DNA of 64,000 nt from Sphingomonas rubra (lineage in GTDB: Bacteria; Pseudomonadota; Alphaproteobacteria; Sphingomonadales; Sphingomonadaceae): assembly GCF_900115745.1 (NCBI RefSeq), contig NZ_FOXP01000004.1, forward strand, positions 188,501 to 252,500, in the 5' to 3' direction. The position numbers and the translations under genes were made by a program. Shown piece after piece: positions 9,354 through 19,140 of this stretch. How positions within the stretch are numbered: position 1 is the first letter of the stretch; every line of letters begins with the position of its first letter. The notes beneath the pieces were generated by a model. It was given only the letters and a program-made list of their open reading frames with translations, made no database searches and was not told the DNA's origin.

Positions 9354-10574
9354 TTACGACCGGTAATCGGCGTTGATCGAGATGTAGCCGTGCGTCAGAT
9401 CGCAGGTCCACACCGTCGCGCGGCCATCACCTAGCCCGAGGTTGACGCCGATCTCTACCTCCTGACCCCTCAGGTGCGCGGCCACCGGCACCTCGTTATA
9501 ACCTTCAATCGCCAGTCCGCCTTCCGCCACCGGCGTCGCGCCGAAGCGGATCGCCAGCCGGTCGCGCTCGGCCGGCTCGCCCGCCTTGCCGACCGCCATG
9601 ACCACGCGGCCCCAGTTCGCGTCCTCGCCCGCGATCGCCGTCTTGACCAGCGGCGAATTGGCGATGCTCATCGCGATTCGGTGCGCCGACCGGTCGCTCT
9701 CCGCACCCTCCACCGACACCTCGATCAGCTTGGTCGCCCCCTCGCCGTCGCGCACGACGAGGTGCGCGAGTTGCCGACACAGATCGGCCAGCGCCGCGCG
9801 GAACGCGTCGGCGCCGATGCCGTCGTCGTCGGCGAGCACCCGGTTTCCGGCCGCGCCGGTTGCGAAGGCGAGCACCGTGTCGCTGGTCGACGTATCCCCG
9901 TCCACCGTGATGCAGGAGAAGCTCGGTGCGTTCGCCGCGGTCAGCGCGCGCTGGAGGAAATCCGCCTCCACCGCCGCGTCGGTGAATATGAAGCCGAGCA
10001 TCGTCGCCATGTCGGGCGCGATCATGCCCGATCCCTTGATGATGCCGACCAGCGTCACCGTCCGCCCGTCGACCACCGCGGTGACGGAGGCGCCCTTGGG
10101 ATAGGTGTCGGTCGTCCCGATCGTCTCCGCCGCCGCCTGCCACCCGCAGGGCCCGGCCGCGAATGCCGCGTCGAGCCCCGCTTCGGCCCGGTCGATCGGC
10201 AGCGGCACGCCGATCACGCCCGTGGAGGCGACGAACACGTCGGACGGCTTGCACCCGACCTCGCCCGCGACGCGCGCGGCGATCGCCTCCACCGCCGCCC
10301 GTCCGCGTCCGCCGGTGAAGGCGTTGGAGTTGCCGGCGTTCACCACCAGCGCGCGTGCCTGGCCGAGAGTCAGCGCGGCGCGGCACCATTCCACCTCGGG
10401 CGAAGGGCAGCGGCTCTGCGTCAGCACCCCCGCCACCGTCGTTCCTTCGGCCAAGGTCGCGAAGGTCAGGTCGCAGCGGTCCCATGCCTTGTACCGCGCC
10501 CGCGCGACGCGCAGCTCCACGCCGGCAACCGGCGGCATGTCGGGGAAGGGCAGGGCGAGGGGAGAGATGGTCAT
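9354..10574 (-). CDS. argJ: Bifunctional ornithine acetyltransferase/N-acetylglutamate synthase ArgJ
   Basis: The 406-aa product matches ArgJ, which recycles acetyl groups in arginine synthesis and can also make N-acetylglutamate from acetyl-CoA. It is synthesised as a precursor that cleaves itself before a conserved threonine. The cleavage segment (PDMATMLGF) is present, with A190-T191 the expected scissile bond. Length is typical. The gene runs convergently to trxA and divergently from the small exported gene upstream of secA, with 84 bases between the divergent starts. Confidence 0.96.
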   Translation of the reverse strand: MTISPLALPFPDMPPVAGVELRVARARYKAWDRCDLTFATLAEGTTVAGVLTQSRCPSPEVEWCRAALTLGQARALVVNAGNSNAFTGGRGRAAVEAIAARVAGEVGCKPSDVFVASTGVIGVPLPIDRAEAGLDAAFAAGPCGWQAAAETIGTTDTYPKGASVTAVVDGRTVTLVGIIKGSGMIAPDMATMLGFIFTDAAVEADFLQRALTAANAPSFSCITVDGDTSTSDTVLAFATGAAGNRVLADDDGIGADAFRAALADLCRQLAHLVVRDGEGATKLIEVSVEGAESDRSAHRIAMSIANSPLVKTAIAGEDANWGRVVMAVGKAGEPAERDRLAIRFGATPVAEGGLAIEGYNEVPVAAHLRGQEVEIGVNLGLGDGRATVWTCDLTHGYISINADYRS

Positions 10575-10658
10575 GCCGCTCCGTTATCGCGAGGGCGCAC
10601 GATACGCCAGCGCGGCCGCCCCGCACGGACATGGTGGACGCGCCGCGCCCGGCTGCCT

Positions 10659-10931
10659 ATGTCAACGCCCGCGATGAACCTGCTGCTGCTCCTCTCGGCG
10701 CTCCTGTCCGCGCTCACCGGCGTCGGCGCGAGCGCGCGCGCGCCGGAGCGGGCGCAGGCGGTGGCGGAGGCGAGCATCGGCCGGGCGGCCCAGGCGATCG
10801 CGCCGGCGCACGCGATCAGCAGGCCCGCGAACGTCGTCCCCGCGCTGGTCGCGGCGGCCCAGCCGATCGTCCTCCTGACGACGCCTGCCCCCCGCGCGCT
10901 GCCGCGCTGGATCGACCGCCGGCGCGAATAG
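10659..10931 (+). CDS. Small exported protein upstream of secA (possible secretion monitor)
   Basis: This 90-aa reading frame (or 85 aa from the second ATG at 10674) has a very hydrophobic N-terminal segment, [16 protein letters not shown], that looks like a signal peptide or anchor. An Ala/Pro-rich body follows, with a basic tail ending [10 protein letters not shown] do not recognise a named family. It lies 83 bases before secA on the same strand. Position and architecture resemble E. coli SecM, an arrest peptide that regulates secA, but the SecM RAGP arrest motif is absent, so that role is only a hypothesis. The hydrophobic start and consistent frame support a real gene. Confidence 0.6.
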   Translation: MSTPAMNLLLLLSALLSALTGVGASARAPERAQAVAEASIGRAAQAIAPAHAISRPANVVPALVAAAQPIVLLTTPAPRALPRWIDRRRE

Positions 10932-11014
10932 CGGCCGCGCCGCTTCGTTCCCACGCTGTTCCTCGCGGCACCGCAACCGGCGGCGGCCGCGCCTCTCGAT
11001 ATCAGGAATCCCTC

Positions 11015-13762
11015 ATGTTCGGTGGCTTTGCCAAGTCGATCTTCGGGTCGTCCAACGACCGCTACGTCAAGTCGCTCAATCCCACGATCGCGAAGATCGC
11101 GTCGTTCGAGCCCACGCTCCAGGCGATGTCGGACGCGGAGCTGGCGGCGCAGACGCCCAAGTTCCGCGAACGGCTGGCGAGCGGCACCAAGCTCGACGAC
11201 CTGCTGCCCGAGGCGTTCGCCACGGTGCGCGAGGCGGCGCGCCGCGTGCTCGGCCAACGCCACTATGACGTGCAGATGGTCGGCGGCATCGTCCTCCACC
11301 GCGGCGAGATCGCCGAGATGCGCACGGGCGAGGGCAAGACGCTGGTCGCGACGCTCGCCACCTATCTCAACGCGCTGCCCGGCAAGGGCGTCCACGTCGT
11401 TACCGTCAACGATTATCTCGCCAGCCGCGATGCGTCGTGGATGAGCCAGGTCTACGGCTTCCTCGGCCTCACCACCGGCGTCATCATCCCCAACCTGACC
11501 GACGAGCAGCGCCGCGACGCGTACCATTCGGACATCACCTACGGCACGAACAACGAGTTCGGCTTCGACTATCTGCGCGACAACATGAAGTATGAGCGGA
11601 GCGGGATGGTCCAGCGGCCGTTCAATTTCGCGATCGTCGACGAGGTGGATTCGATCCTGATCGACGAGGCACGCACGCCGCTCATCATCTCCGGCCCGAC
11701 CGACGACAAGTCGGAACTCTACATGCAGGTCCACGCCGTCGTCCGCCAGTTCGCGGCGGAAGATTACGAGATGGACGAGAAGCAGAAGACTATCATCCTA
11801 ACCGAGGACGGCACCGAGAAAGCGGAGCGGATGCTGGAGGCGGCGGGCCTCTTGGAAGGCGAGAACCTCTACGATTTCGAGAACACGCAGGTGGTCCACC
11901 ACCTCAACCAGGCGCTGCGCGCCAACATGATGTTCAAGGCGGATACCGACTATATCGTCAAGGACGGCAAGGTCGTCATCATCGACGAATTCACCGGCCG
12001 CATGATGGACGGCCGCCGCTGGTCCGACGGCCTGCACCAGGCGGTGGAGGCGAAGGAAGGCGTGCAGATCGAGCCCGAGAACCAGACCATGGCCTCGATC
12101 ACCTTCCAGAACTATTTCCGCATGTATCCGAAGATCGGCGGCATGACCGGCACCGCGGCAACCGAGGCGGCCGAGTTCTACGACATCTACAAGATCAACG
12201 TCGTCTCCATCCCCACCAACGTTCCCGTTCAGCGCGTCGACGAGGAGGACGAGTTCTACAAGGACACCGCCGACAAGTTTCGCGCGATCGCCAAGAAGAT
12301 CCGCGAGCATGCCGAGAAGGGGCAGCCGGTGCTGGTCGGCACCGTGTCGATCGAGAAGTCCGAGCTGCTGTCCGAGTTCCTGGTCCAGGAGGGCGTCGAC
12401 CACAAGGTGCTGAACGCCCGCTTCCACGAGATGGAGGCGCACATCGTCGCGCAGGCTGGCCGCAAGTCGGCGGTCACCATCGCCACCAACATGGCCGGTC
12501 GCGGCACCGACATTCAGCTAGGCGGCAATCTCGAATTCCGCATGTCGGACGAGCATCCCGACCTCGTCGCCGGTACCCCCGAATACGACGCGCGGGCCGC
12601 CGAGATCACGCGCGAGATCGCCGCGGAGAAGGCGGCGGTGCTCGCCGCCGGCGGCCTGTTCGTGCTCGGCACCGAGCGGCACGAGAGTCGCCGCATCGAC
12701 AACCAGCTGCGCGGTCGCTCGGGCCGTCAGGGCGACCCCGGCCTATCGCGCTTCTACCTGTCGCTCGACGACGATCTGCTGCGCATCTTCGGACCCGACA
12801 CGCTGTTCGCCAAGATGATGCGCAACAACATGGAGGACGGGGAGGCGATCGGCAGCAAGTGGCTGACCAAGGCGATCGAGACCGCGCAGAAGAAGGTCGA
12901 GGCGCGCAACTACGACATCCGCAAGCAGGTCGTCGAGTATGACGACGTGATGAACGACCAGCGCAAGGTTATCTACGAGCAGCGCAGCGACATCATGGAC
13001 GCCGAGACCGTCGGCGAGATGGTGGAGGACATGCGCGCCGAGACGGTCAACATCGTCGTCGGCGAGGCGTGCCCGCCCAATTCCTATCCGGAACAATGGG
13101 ACGTGCAGGGCATGAAGACCCGCGCGGCCGAGGTGCTCAACCTCGACCTGCCGGTCGAGGACTGGATGGCGGAAGAGGCGATCGACCCGGAGATCGTGCA
13201 GGAGCGCGTTCAGGCCGCCGCCGACGCCGCGATCGCCGACAAGGCTGCCTCGCTGGAGCCGGAGACGTGGACCCAGGTCGAGAAGTCGATCCTGCTCCAG
13301 CACCTCGATCATCACTGGAAGGAACATCTGTCGACGCTCGACGCGCTGCGGCAGGTCGTGCATCTGCGCGCCTACGCGCAGAAGACACCGATTAACGAGT
13401 ATAAGCAGGAGGCGTTCGCGCTGTTCCAGCGCATGCTCGACAACATTCGCGAGGACGTGACGCGCACTATCGCGCACGCCAACTTCCAGTTCGAGGCGCC
13501 GACCGCGCTGCCCGAACTGCCCGACTTCATCACCACCCATTTCGACCCGTTCACGGGCGAGGACAATTCGGCCGACATCGACGCGGGCACCCGCGGCTTC
13601 GTCACCACGCAGCTGCCGCCGATGCAGATCGTCCGGCCCGAATCGCAGGATATCGGCCAGGACCCCGCCGAGTGGGAGGGCCGCGTTAACCGCAACGCCC
13701 CGTGCCCATGCGGATCGGGTCGCAAGTACAAGCACTGCCACGGCGCCGTCGGTCCGGCCTGA
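11015..13762 (+). CDS. secA: Preprotein translocase ATPase SecA
   Basis: The 915-aa SecA drives proteins through SecYEG. Walker A (MRTGEGKT) lies at 102-109, the DEAD-like box is [14 protein letters not shown], and the C-terminal zinc/SecB-binding motif has C897, C899, C908 and H909. The ATG at 11015 gives the usual [11 protein letters not shown] start. The in-frame extension back to 10355 would cross two other genes and is rejected. A modest AGGAA ribosome site precedes it. A bidirectional terminator hairpin follows. Confidence 0.98.
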   Translation: MFGGFAKSIFGSSNDRYVKSLNPTIAKIASFEPTLQAMSDAELAAQTPKFRERLASGTKLDDLLPEAFATVREAARRVLGQRHYDVQMVGGIVLHRGEIAEMRTGEGKTLVATLATYLNALPGKGVHVVTVNDYLASRDASWMSQVYGFLGLTTGVIIPNLTDEQRRDAYHSDITYGTNNEFGFDYLRDNMKYERSGMVQRPFNFAIVDEVDSILIDEARTPLIISGPTDDKSELYMQVHAVVRQFAAEDYEMDEKQKTIILTEDGTEKAERMLEAAGLLEGENLYDFENTQVVHHLNQALRANMMFKADTDYIVKDGKVVIIDEFTGRMMDGRRWSDGLHQAVEAKEGVQIEPENQTMASITFQNYFRMYPKIGGMTGTAATEAAEFYDIYKINVVSIPTNVPVQRVDEEDEFYKDTADKFRAIAKKIREHAEKGQPVLVGTVSIEKSELLSEFLVQEGVDHKVLNARFHEMEAHIVAQAGRKSAVTIATNMAGRGTDIQLGGNLEFRMSDEHPDLVAGTPEYDARAAEITREIAAEKAAVLAAGGLFVLGTERHESRRIDNQLRGRSGRQGDPGLSRFYLSLDDDLLRIFGPDTLFAKMMRNNMEDGEAIGSKWLTKAIETAQKKVEARNYDIRKQVVEYDDVMNDQRKVIYEQRSDIMDAETVGEMVEDMRAETVNIVVGEACPPNSYPEQWDVQGMKTRAAEVLNLDLPVEDWMAEEAIDPEIVQERVQAAADAAIADKAASLEPETWTQVEKSILLQHLDHHWKEHLSTLDALRQVVHLRAYAQKTPINEYKQEAFALFQRMLDNIREDVTRTIAHANFQFEAPTALPELPDFITTHFDPFTGEDNSADIDAGTRGFVTTQLPPMQIVRPESQDIGQDPAEWEGRVNRNAPCPCGSGRKYKHCHGAVGPA

Positions 13763-13832
13763 CCGTCACTCCCCTTCCGCGCAGGTAGGGGAAGCGGCGC
13801 ACGCACCTGCCTCCTCGACCTGATGGCAACGG

Positions 13833-13869
13833 AAAAGGGCCGGACCGCGTGACGCGATCCGGCCCTTTT
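13833..13869. terminator. Bidirectional rho-independent terminator between secA and the lipoprotein gene
   Basis: AAAAGGGCCGGACCGC pairs with a matching right arm ending GGCCCTTTT across a short loop. The stem is about 16 bases with one mismatch, flanked by A-run and T-run. It lies between the convergent secA and lipoprotein genes, so it can serve both strands. Confidence 0.85.
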
Positions 13870-13910
13870 CACCATCGATCGTAGTCCCGCGACGGGACGA
13901 TGAGCCCCGA

Positions 13911-14519
13911 CTAGCGCCGACGCGGGTCGGGGAGCTGCACCGACGGCCCAACCGTGTCGACTACGCGCCGCGCATCGAAGGCGCGGATGTTGTCGCGCGG
14001 AATCGGCCCGCGACGCATCACGATCTCGGCCGACGCCTCGAATCGATCGACGGTGCGGACGTCGAAATTGTTGAAGCCGCCGCCCCAACCGCCCCACGGG
14101 CCCCAGCCGCCGCCGAAGGCGCCGCCGTAGTAACGCCAGGAGGGGCCCCAGAAGCCGCCGAAGCCGCCATAGCCCCAGCCGGGACCGAAACCGCCACCGA
14201 AGCCCGGCGTCGAATAGGTGCGCGTCTGACGATCGGTGTCGCGATCGGCCATGACGAAGTAATCATAGCCGTTCTGGAGCGTCAGCTCGGCGGCGCGGAA
14301 GAACAGGTAGCGTTCCACCGTGTCGCGCGACGTCACGCTGTTGCCGGAGAAGTTGACCAGGAAACGATCGGGCTCGATCCGACGATCGCTGTAGCCGGTA
14401 CGGTTGAAGCCCTGCCCGGTCGCGGGGCGGTAACGGGTCTCGGTCGCGCAGCCCGCGACCATCAGGGTGGTAGTGGCGAGTGCCGCCACGATGGCCTTGC
14501 GGCCGAACGACAAATGCAT
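13911..14519 (-). CDS. CC0125/CC1285-type outer-membrane lipoprotein
   Basis: The 202-aa product has a lipoprotein signal peptide with lipobox LMVAGC, the lipidated residue being C24. The segment FLVNFSGNSVTSRDTVERY, with the following FRAAELTLQNGYD, is typical of the CC0125/CC1285 lipoproteins (DUF4136-like). A long Gly/Trp/Tyr-rich low-complexity stretch occupies about residues 105-150. It probably sits in the periplasmic leaflet of the outer membrane; its function is unknown. It is convergent with secA, sharing a terminator, and is followed upstream by a 120-base gap without visible genes. Confidence 0.85.
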   Translation of the reverse strand: MHLSFGRKAIVAALATTTLMVAGCATETRYRPATGQGFNRTGYSDRRIEPDRFLVNFSGNSVTSRDTVERYLFFRAAELTLQNGYDYFVMADRDTDRQTRTYSTPGFGGGFGPGWGYGGFGGFWGPSWRYYGGAFGGGWGPWGGWGGGFNNFDVRTVDRFEASAEIVMRRGPIPRDNIRAFDARRVVDTVGPSVQLPDPRRR

Positions 14520-14639
14520 TTTCGGTCTCCGTTCGCGGCAGATGCGGCGAAACGCCCCGCATTAGCCATCGATAGCGGAACGAGCGATGAACGGGATGGG
14601 TCCACCGCCTTGACTTCGCCCCATTCGCGCTGATTGCGA

Positions 14640-15056
14640 TCAGTCGCCGATCGCGTGCAGCACGATCTCGCGCCGGTGGGGGCGGCGGCGATGCTCGAAC
14701 AGGTAGATGCCCTGCCACGTGCCGAGTGCGAGCTGCCCGCCGATGATCGGCACCGATAGTTGCGTCGCCGTCAAGGCGGCGCGCAGATGCGCGGGCATGT
14801 CGTCCGGCCCTTCCTCGTCATGCTCGTACTCGGCCGATTCGGGGGCGATCCGCGCGAAATACCGCTCCAGATCGGCTCGCGCGGCGGGTGCAGCGTTTTC
14901 CTGGATCAGCAGCGACGCGGACGTGTGTCGGCAGAACAGCGTCAGTAGCCCCGTGTCCAGGCCCACCTCGTTGAGCGCGGCGGTGACGCGATCGGTGATC
15001 TCCACCAGTCCCTGGCGCCGAGTGTCGATGGACAGGATGTGCTGGAATTGCCGCAT
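14640..15056 (-). CDS. YjbQ family protein (UPF0047)
   Basis: This 138-aa protein matches the YjbQ/UPF0047 family, with conserved LFCRHTSASLLIQENA and the C-terminal GTWQGIYLFEHR. Members have been described as having weak thiamine-phosphate-synthase-like activity, but the physiological role is not settled. The His residues of the conserved CRHTSAS segment and the end of the fold are present. It is a lone gene between the lipoprotein gene and tRNA-Asn, all on the minus strand. Confidence 0.93.
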   Translation of the reverse strand: MRQFQHILSIDTRRQGLVEITDRVTAALNEVGLDTGLLTLFCRHTSASLLIQENAAPAARADLERYFARIAPESAEYEHDEEGPDDMPAHLRAALTATQLSVPIIGGQLALGTWQGIYLFEHRRRPHRREIVLHAIGD

Positions 15057-15134
15057 GGGCGGACAATGCCTGAGCCTTTGCGGAGGCTCCGTCGCGATCC
15101 GCCTTTTCCCAACCGCGCTCCGGCAGGCTGGGGG

Positions 15135-15209
15135 TGGCTCCCTGAGTAGGATTCGAACCTACGGCCGCTCGATTAACAGTCGAGAGCTCTACCGCTGAGC
15201 TATCAGGGA
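15135..15209 (-). tRNA. tRNA-Asn (anticodon GTT), CCA encoded
   Basis: Read on the minus strand, a 7-bp acceptor stem pairs TCCCTGA with TCAGGGA. The D-arm is GCTC/GAGC, the anticodon stem CTCGA/TCGAG holds the loop CTGTTAA (anticodon GTT), and the T-arm is GTAGG-TTCGAAT-CCTAC. The discriminator G is followed by an encoded CCA at 15137-15135. All cloverleaf features are intact. No integrase or attachment-site duplication is seen beside it. Confidence 0.97.
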
Positions 15210-15278
15210 TCGTTGCCGTGCGCGGGTCTATAAACGGCGATTGCGGCGATGCAACCCCCTCGTTCGCGGGAGCCGAAA

Positions 15279-16055
15279 TCAGCCGATGAACTGTTCCATA
15301 CTGATCCGGTCATCCAGCGCGTGCTCCGGATCGAACAGCAGCGTCAGCTCGCGCGCGCGGTCCATGCACACGTCGACGCGCGCCACGTCGCGCACCTCGC
15401 GCTGATCGGCGACGGCCGACACGGGCCGCTTGGCGGGGTCGAGGACGGTGAAAGAAATACGCGCCTTGTCGGGCAGGATGGCGCCGCGCCAGCGCCGCGG
15501 GCGGAACGGGCTGATCGGCGTCAGCGCCACCATGTTGCTGCCGAGCGGCAGGATCGGCCCCTGCGCCGACAGGTTGTACGCGGTCGACCCCGCCGGCGTC
15601 GCCACCAGGATGCCGTCGCAGGCCAGTTCCGGCATTACCACACGGTCGTTGACCGTCACTTCCAGCTTCGCCGTCTGCCGCGTCTCGCGCAGCAGCGACA
15701 CCTCGTTGATCGCGGGCAGCGCGTGGACGCGACCGTCGACGCCGGTGGCGGTCATCGCCAGCGGCGTGACCTTGAACGCCTTGGCCCGGTCGAGCCGCGC
15801 CTCCAGCCCCTCGGTCCGCCACTCGTTCATCAGGAAGCCGACCGTGCCCAGGTTCATCCCGAACACGGGCACCGGCGGCCGGCGTTCCAGCATGCGGTGG
15901 AGCGTCTGGAGCATGTGACCGTCGCCGCCCAGCGCGATCACCACGTCGGCCTGGTCGACCGGCACCCAGTCGGCCGCGTCCGCCAGCGTCCTGGCCGCCG
16001 CCTGCGCGGGCGCGGTGGGGGAAACGGCGAGCGCGAGCCGCCGGTGGCCGCTCAT
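15279..16055 (-). CDS. nadK: NAD kinase
   Basis: The 258-aa protein phosphorylates NAD to NADP. The diagnostic GGDGHML motif begins at residue 43, followed by FGMNLGTVGFLMN, the NEVSL segment and the Gly-rich PAGSTAYNLSAQGPI. Length matches the short alphaproteobacterial form. Its start overlaps the moaA stop, so the two are probably cotranscribed. Confidence 0.95.
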   Translation of the reverse strand: MSGHRRLALAVSPTAPAQAAARTLADAADWVPVDQADVVIALGGDGHMLQTLHRMLERRPPVPVFGMNLGTVGFLMNEWRTEGLEARLDRAKAFKVTPLAMTATGVDGRVHALPAINEVSLLRETRQTAKLEVTVNDRVVMPELACDGILVATPAGSTAYNLSAQGPILPLGSNMVALTPISPFRPRRWRGAILPDKARISFTVLDPAKRPVSAVADQREVRDVARVDVCMDRARELTLLFDPEHALDDRISMEQFIG

Positions 16056-17050
16056 CCGCCCGTCACGCTCATGTGCCGCGCCACCGCCGGCGCCTCGCCC
16101 GCGCCGATGCGGAAATCGTGGCGCGCCGGCTTCAGTCCCAGCCCGCGGTCGATCGCCGCGTCGAGCCCGGCCACGCCGCCGTCGCGCAGCGCGCCCTTCA
16201 GATCGACCTGATCGTCATGGCCAAGGCACAGGTACAGCTTGCCCTCCGTCGTCAGCCGCACGCGGTTGCACCCGTCGCAGAAATTGGCGGTCAGTGGCGA
16301 GATGAGGCCGAGTCGCGTGTCGGTCCCCTCCACCCGCCAGTAGCGCGCCGGGCCGCCGGTGCGGTGCGCGTCGCGGACCAGCGGAAAGCGCGCTTTTAGG
16401 TCGTCCATCACCGCGGTCAGCGGCAGGAAGCGGTCGGTCCGATCCTCGTCGATCGTTCCCAGCGGCATGGTCTCGATCAAGGACAGGTCGAGCCCCTCTT
16501 CGACGCACCAGCGCAGCATCGCGGAAAGCTCGTCCTCGTTGAGACCTTTCAGCGCCACCGCGTTGATCTTGACCCGCAACCCCGCGTCGCGCGCCGTCCG
16601 GATGCCGCCGATCACCTGCGCCACGTCGCCGTGCCGGGTGATGAACCGGAACCGATCGGGGTCGAGGCTGTCCATGCTGACGTTGACGCGCCGCACGCCG
16701 GCATCGACCAGCCGGCCGGCATGCTGCGCCAGCCGCGTGCCGTTGGTGGTCAGTGTCAGCTCGTCCAATCCGCGATCCAGGGAATAACCGAGCCGATCGA
16801 TCAGCTCGCCCACGTCGCGCCGCACCAGCGGCTCGCCGCCCGACAGCCGGATCTTGGTCACCCCGCGCGCGACGAACCGCTCCGCGATGATCGCGATCTC
16901 CTCCAGGCTGAGGAGCGCCGACCGCGGCAGGAACGTCATCTGCTCCGCCATGCAGTAACGGCAGCGCAGGTCGCAGCGATCGGTCACCGAGATGCGCAGG
17001 TAGCGGATCGTGCGACCGTGCGGGTCGACCAGGGGAGAGGCGCAGCTCAT
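16052..17050 (-). CDS. moaA: GTP 3',8-cyclase MoaA
   Basis: The 332-aa radical-SAM enzyme makes the first intermediate of molybdenum cofactor synthesis from GTP. The SAM cluster cysteines are C26, C30 and C33. The second cluster uses C258, C261 and C275. The protein ends in the family's characteristic Gly-Gly. The start at 17050 (MSCASPL) is preferred over the in-frame start at 17179, which would run past the divergent EAL gene start. It is followed by nadK with a 4-base overlap. Confidence 0.95.
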   Translation of the reverse strand: MSCASPLVDPHGRTIRYLRISVTDRCDLRCRYCMAEQMTFLPRSALLSLEEIAIIAERFVARGVTKIRLSGGEPLVRRDVGELIDRLGYSLDRGLDELTLTTNGTRLAQHAGRLVDAGVRRVNVSMDSLDPDRFRFITRHGDVAQVIGGIRTARDAGLRVKINAVALKGLNEDELSAMLRWCVEEGLDLSLIETMPLGTIDEDRTDRFLPLTAVMDDLKARFPLVRDAHRTGGPARYWRVEGTDTRLGLISPLTANFCDGCNRVRLTTEGKLYLCLGHDDQVDLKGALRDGGVAGLDAAIDRGLGLKPARHDFRIGAGEAPAVARHMSVTGG

Positions 17051-17132
17051 CGCGTCGGGAGCTAAGGTGGCGGGCGACGGGGCACAAGCCCGCGATTGAG
17101 GGGCGGGGATGGGACGGCTAGGGTCTGCGATC

Positions 17133-18608
17133 ATGAAGCAGCAACAATCGAGCGGGCCGATCGATGCGCGCGGCCGCATCGATGCCGCGCTGGCGGAGGT
17201 CGCGGCCTATCAGGGGCAAAGGCAGGGGCAGGGGCGGGGCGGCCTGCTCGTGCTGGCGGACACGCTGGCCGATGCCGAGCGGCTGGTCGACGCCGGTGCG
17301 ACGCACTTCCTGATCGCGCCGCGCGGCGCCGGGGAGGTCGTGCTCGCCCTGCGCGCCGCCGGAGCGCTGACGGAGCGTCGCTCGCCCGAGGCGCGGGCGG
17401 AGGGGAGAGGGGAGGCGGCGGCGCTGCACCGCTGGCTCGCCGGGCGGCTCCAGGCGCACCAGCCCTGCGCGGCAGTCGCGATTGCCCTGTCGCGGCTCGA
17501 CCTCGTCAACGCCGCGCACGGGCGAGCGCGCGCCGACGCGGCGATCGCCACCGCGGGCGAGCGGATCGCCGCCGCCGCGGGCGAGCGTGCCATCGTGGTC
17601 CGCACCGGCGACCGGTTCCTGCTCGGCGTGGAGGACGGCGACCTGCGCCTGCTCGCCGCCGCCCTGTCGCGCGCGCTGGAGGTGGAGGGCACGCGCGTGA
17701 TGCTGGGCAGCCGCATCGGCGTGGCGGAGGCGATGCCCGGCGACGATGCCGACGCGCTGATCCGCCGCGCCACCGACGCGCTGGACGACGCGCGCGCGCC
17801 CGGCGCTGCCGCGGTGCAGGTCGCGGAGGCCGATGGCGTCGCCTCGCCCGACCGGCTCGCCATCGATCTCCACCACGCGGTCGCTGCGGGGGAGATCGAC
17901 GTGCTGTTCCAGCCGCAGGTGGAGATCGCCACCGGTCGCATCGTCGGCGTCGAGGCGCTGGCCCGCTGGACGCATGGCCGGCTCGGCCCGCTCGGCGCCG
18001 ACGCGCTGTTCGCCGCTGCCGACCGCGCCGATCTGGGGCTGGCGCTGTCCGATCACATCCAGGAGCTGACGTTGGCGCGCGCCGCCGCCTGGCCCCGTTC
18101 GCTGGGCGCGCTGCGCCTGTCGCTCAACCTGACCGCAGCCGACGTCGCTCGCGCAGGCTTCGCGCGCACGTTCCTCGACCGCGTCGACGCCAGCGGCTTC
18201 CCGCGCGGCCGGCTGACGGTGGAGGTGACCGAGAGCGGCATGATCCACGAGCTGGACCACGCCGCCGCGCTTCTCGCCGAACTGCGCGGGGCAGGGTGCC
18301 GCGTCGCGATCGACGATTTCGGCACCGGCTATTCCAGCCTCGCCTATCTGAAGGCGCTGCCGCTCGATTACCTCAAGCTCGACAAGGCGCTGGTCGTCGA
18401 CATCGCCGGCGCGCCGCGTGACCGGGTGGTGGTGCGCGGTGTGATCGACATCGCCCGCGCGCTCGGCATTGCGGTGATCGCCGAGGGGGTGGAGACGCCG
18501 GCGCAACTCGCGCTGCTGACGGCGGAGGGGTGTGGCTGGTACCAGGGCTTCCTGCGCGCGGGGCCGCTGGGCGAGGACGCGTTGGTGACCATGGTGGAGG
18601 GACGATGA
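17133..18608 (+). CDS. EAL-domain c-di-GMP phosphodiesterase with degenerate GGDEF domain
   Basis: The 491-aa protein has a GGDEF-like domain at about 95-240 and an EAL domain at about 260-490. The cyclase signature is degenerate: TGDRF at 158-162 replaces GGDEF. The EAL domain keeps EAL at 274-276, DDFGTG at 394-399, the KLDK lysine and the EGVET glutamate, so hydrolysis of c-di-GMP is plausible. No membrane segment is evident, so it is probably cytoplasmic. It is divergent from moaA; ATG 17133 is chosen, with 17109 possible. The stop overlaps the next gene in ATGA. Confidence 0.9.
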   Translation: MKQQQSSGPIDARGRIDAALAEVAAYQGQRQGQGRGGLLVLADTLADAERLVDAGATHFLIAPRGAGEVVLALRAAGALTERRSPEARAEGRGEAAALHRWLAGRLQAHQPCAAVAIALSRLDLVNAAHGRARADAAIATAGERIAAAAGERAIVVRTGDRFLLGVEDGDLRLLAAALSRALEVEGTRVMLGSRIGVAEAMPGDDADALIRRATDALDDARAPGAAAVQVAEADGVASPDRLAIDLHHAVAAGEIDVLFQPQVEIATGRIVGVEALARWTHGRLGPLGADALFAAADRADLGLALSDHIQELTLARAAAWPRSLGALRLSLNLTAADVARAGFARTFLDRVDASGFPRGRLTVEVTESGMIHELDHAAALLAELRGAGCRVAIDDFGTGYSSLAYLKALPLDYLKLDKALVVDIAGAPRDRVVVRGVIDIARALGIAVIAEGVETPAQLALLTAEGCGWYQGFLRAGPLGEDALVTMVEGR

Positions 18609-18997
18609 TCGGCTTGATTCTGGCCGCGCAGGTCGCGGCGGCACCTGCCTCGCTGCTGGCCGCGCCGATGGCGGCGAGCGCGGCGGGGTGGAATGCGGGC
18701 GACCTGACCGCGTTCATGGCGGTCTACGCCGACGATGCGCTGTTCGTGACGGCCAAGGGTGTGGTGCGCGGAAAGGCGGCGATCGCAGCCCGTTATGCGC
18801 CGAGCTTCGCCAAGAGTGGCAACACGCGCGGACGCCTGTCCTTCGAGCCGCTGGTGGAGCGCACGATCGATGCGACCCACCGCCTGCTCGTCGCCCGCTG
18901 GACGCTGACCGGCGCCAAGGTGGAAAGCGGCATGACCACGCTGCTGTTCGAGCGCCGCGGCGGCGCGTGGAAGATCATCGCCGACCACAGCAGCTGA
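18605..18997 (+). CDS. DUF4440/SnoaL-like (NTF2-fold) exported protein
   Basis: The 130-aa product resembles DUF4440 proteins of the NTF2-like superfamily, for example FMAVYADDALFVTAKG with the C-terminal GGAWKIIADHSS. The first 25 or so residues are hydrophobic and Ala-rich, consistent with export. It overlaps the EAL gene by 4 bases, so the pair is probably translated together. The ligand or activity cannot be deduced. Confidence 0.8.
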   Translation: MIGLILAAQVAAAPASLLAAPMAASAAGWNAGDLTAFMAVYADDALFVTAKGVVRGKAAIAARYAPSFAKSGNTRGRLSFEPLVERTIDATHRLLVARWTLTGAKVESGMTTLLFERRGGAWKIIADHSS

Positions 18998-19028
18998 CAC
19001 ACTCTGCGGAGGGGGAGCATTTCCCACT

Positions 19029-19124
19029 CGTCACCCCGGACTTGATCCGGGGTCCATGGTCCCGCGAGAGCCGCCGCCGATAAGTGCGCGGAGACATGGA
19101 CCCCGGGTCAAGCCCGGGGTGACG
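19029..19124. repeat. REP-like inverted repeat pair (GTCACCCCGG subfamily)
   Basis: Arms of 30 bases at 19029-19058 and 19095-19124 pair with two mismatches. They lie between the convergent DUF4440 and mfd genes and belong to the same subfamily as the copy at 41-149. Confidence 0.85.
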
Positions 19125-19140
19125 TACGGTTAGGGCGTTC

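Noticed and set aside
15135..15209. tRNA-Asn as an integration site
   Set aside because: Flanking genes are core (yjbQ, nadK), and there is no integrase or repeated tRNA 3' end.
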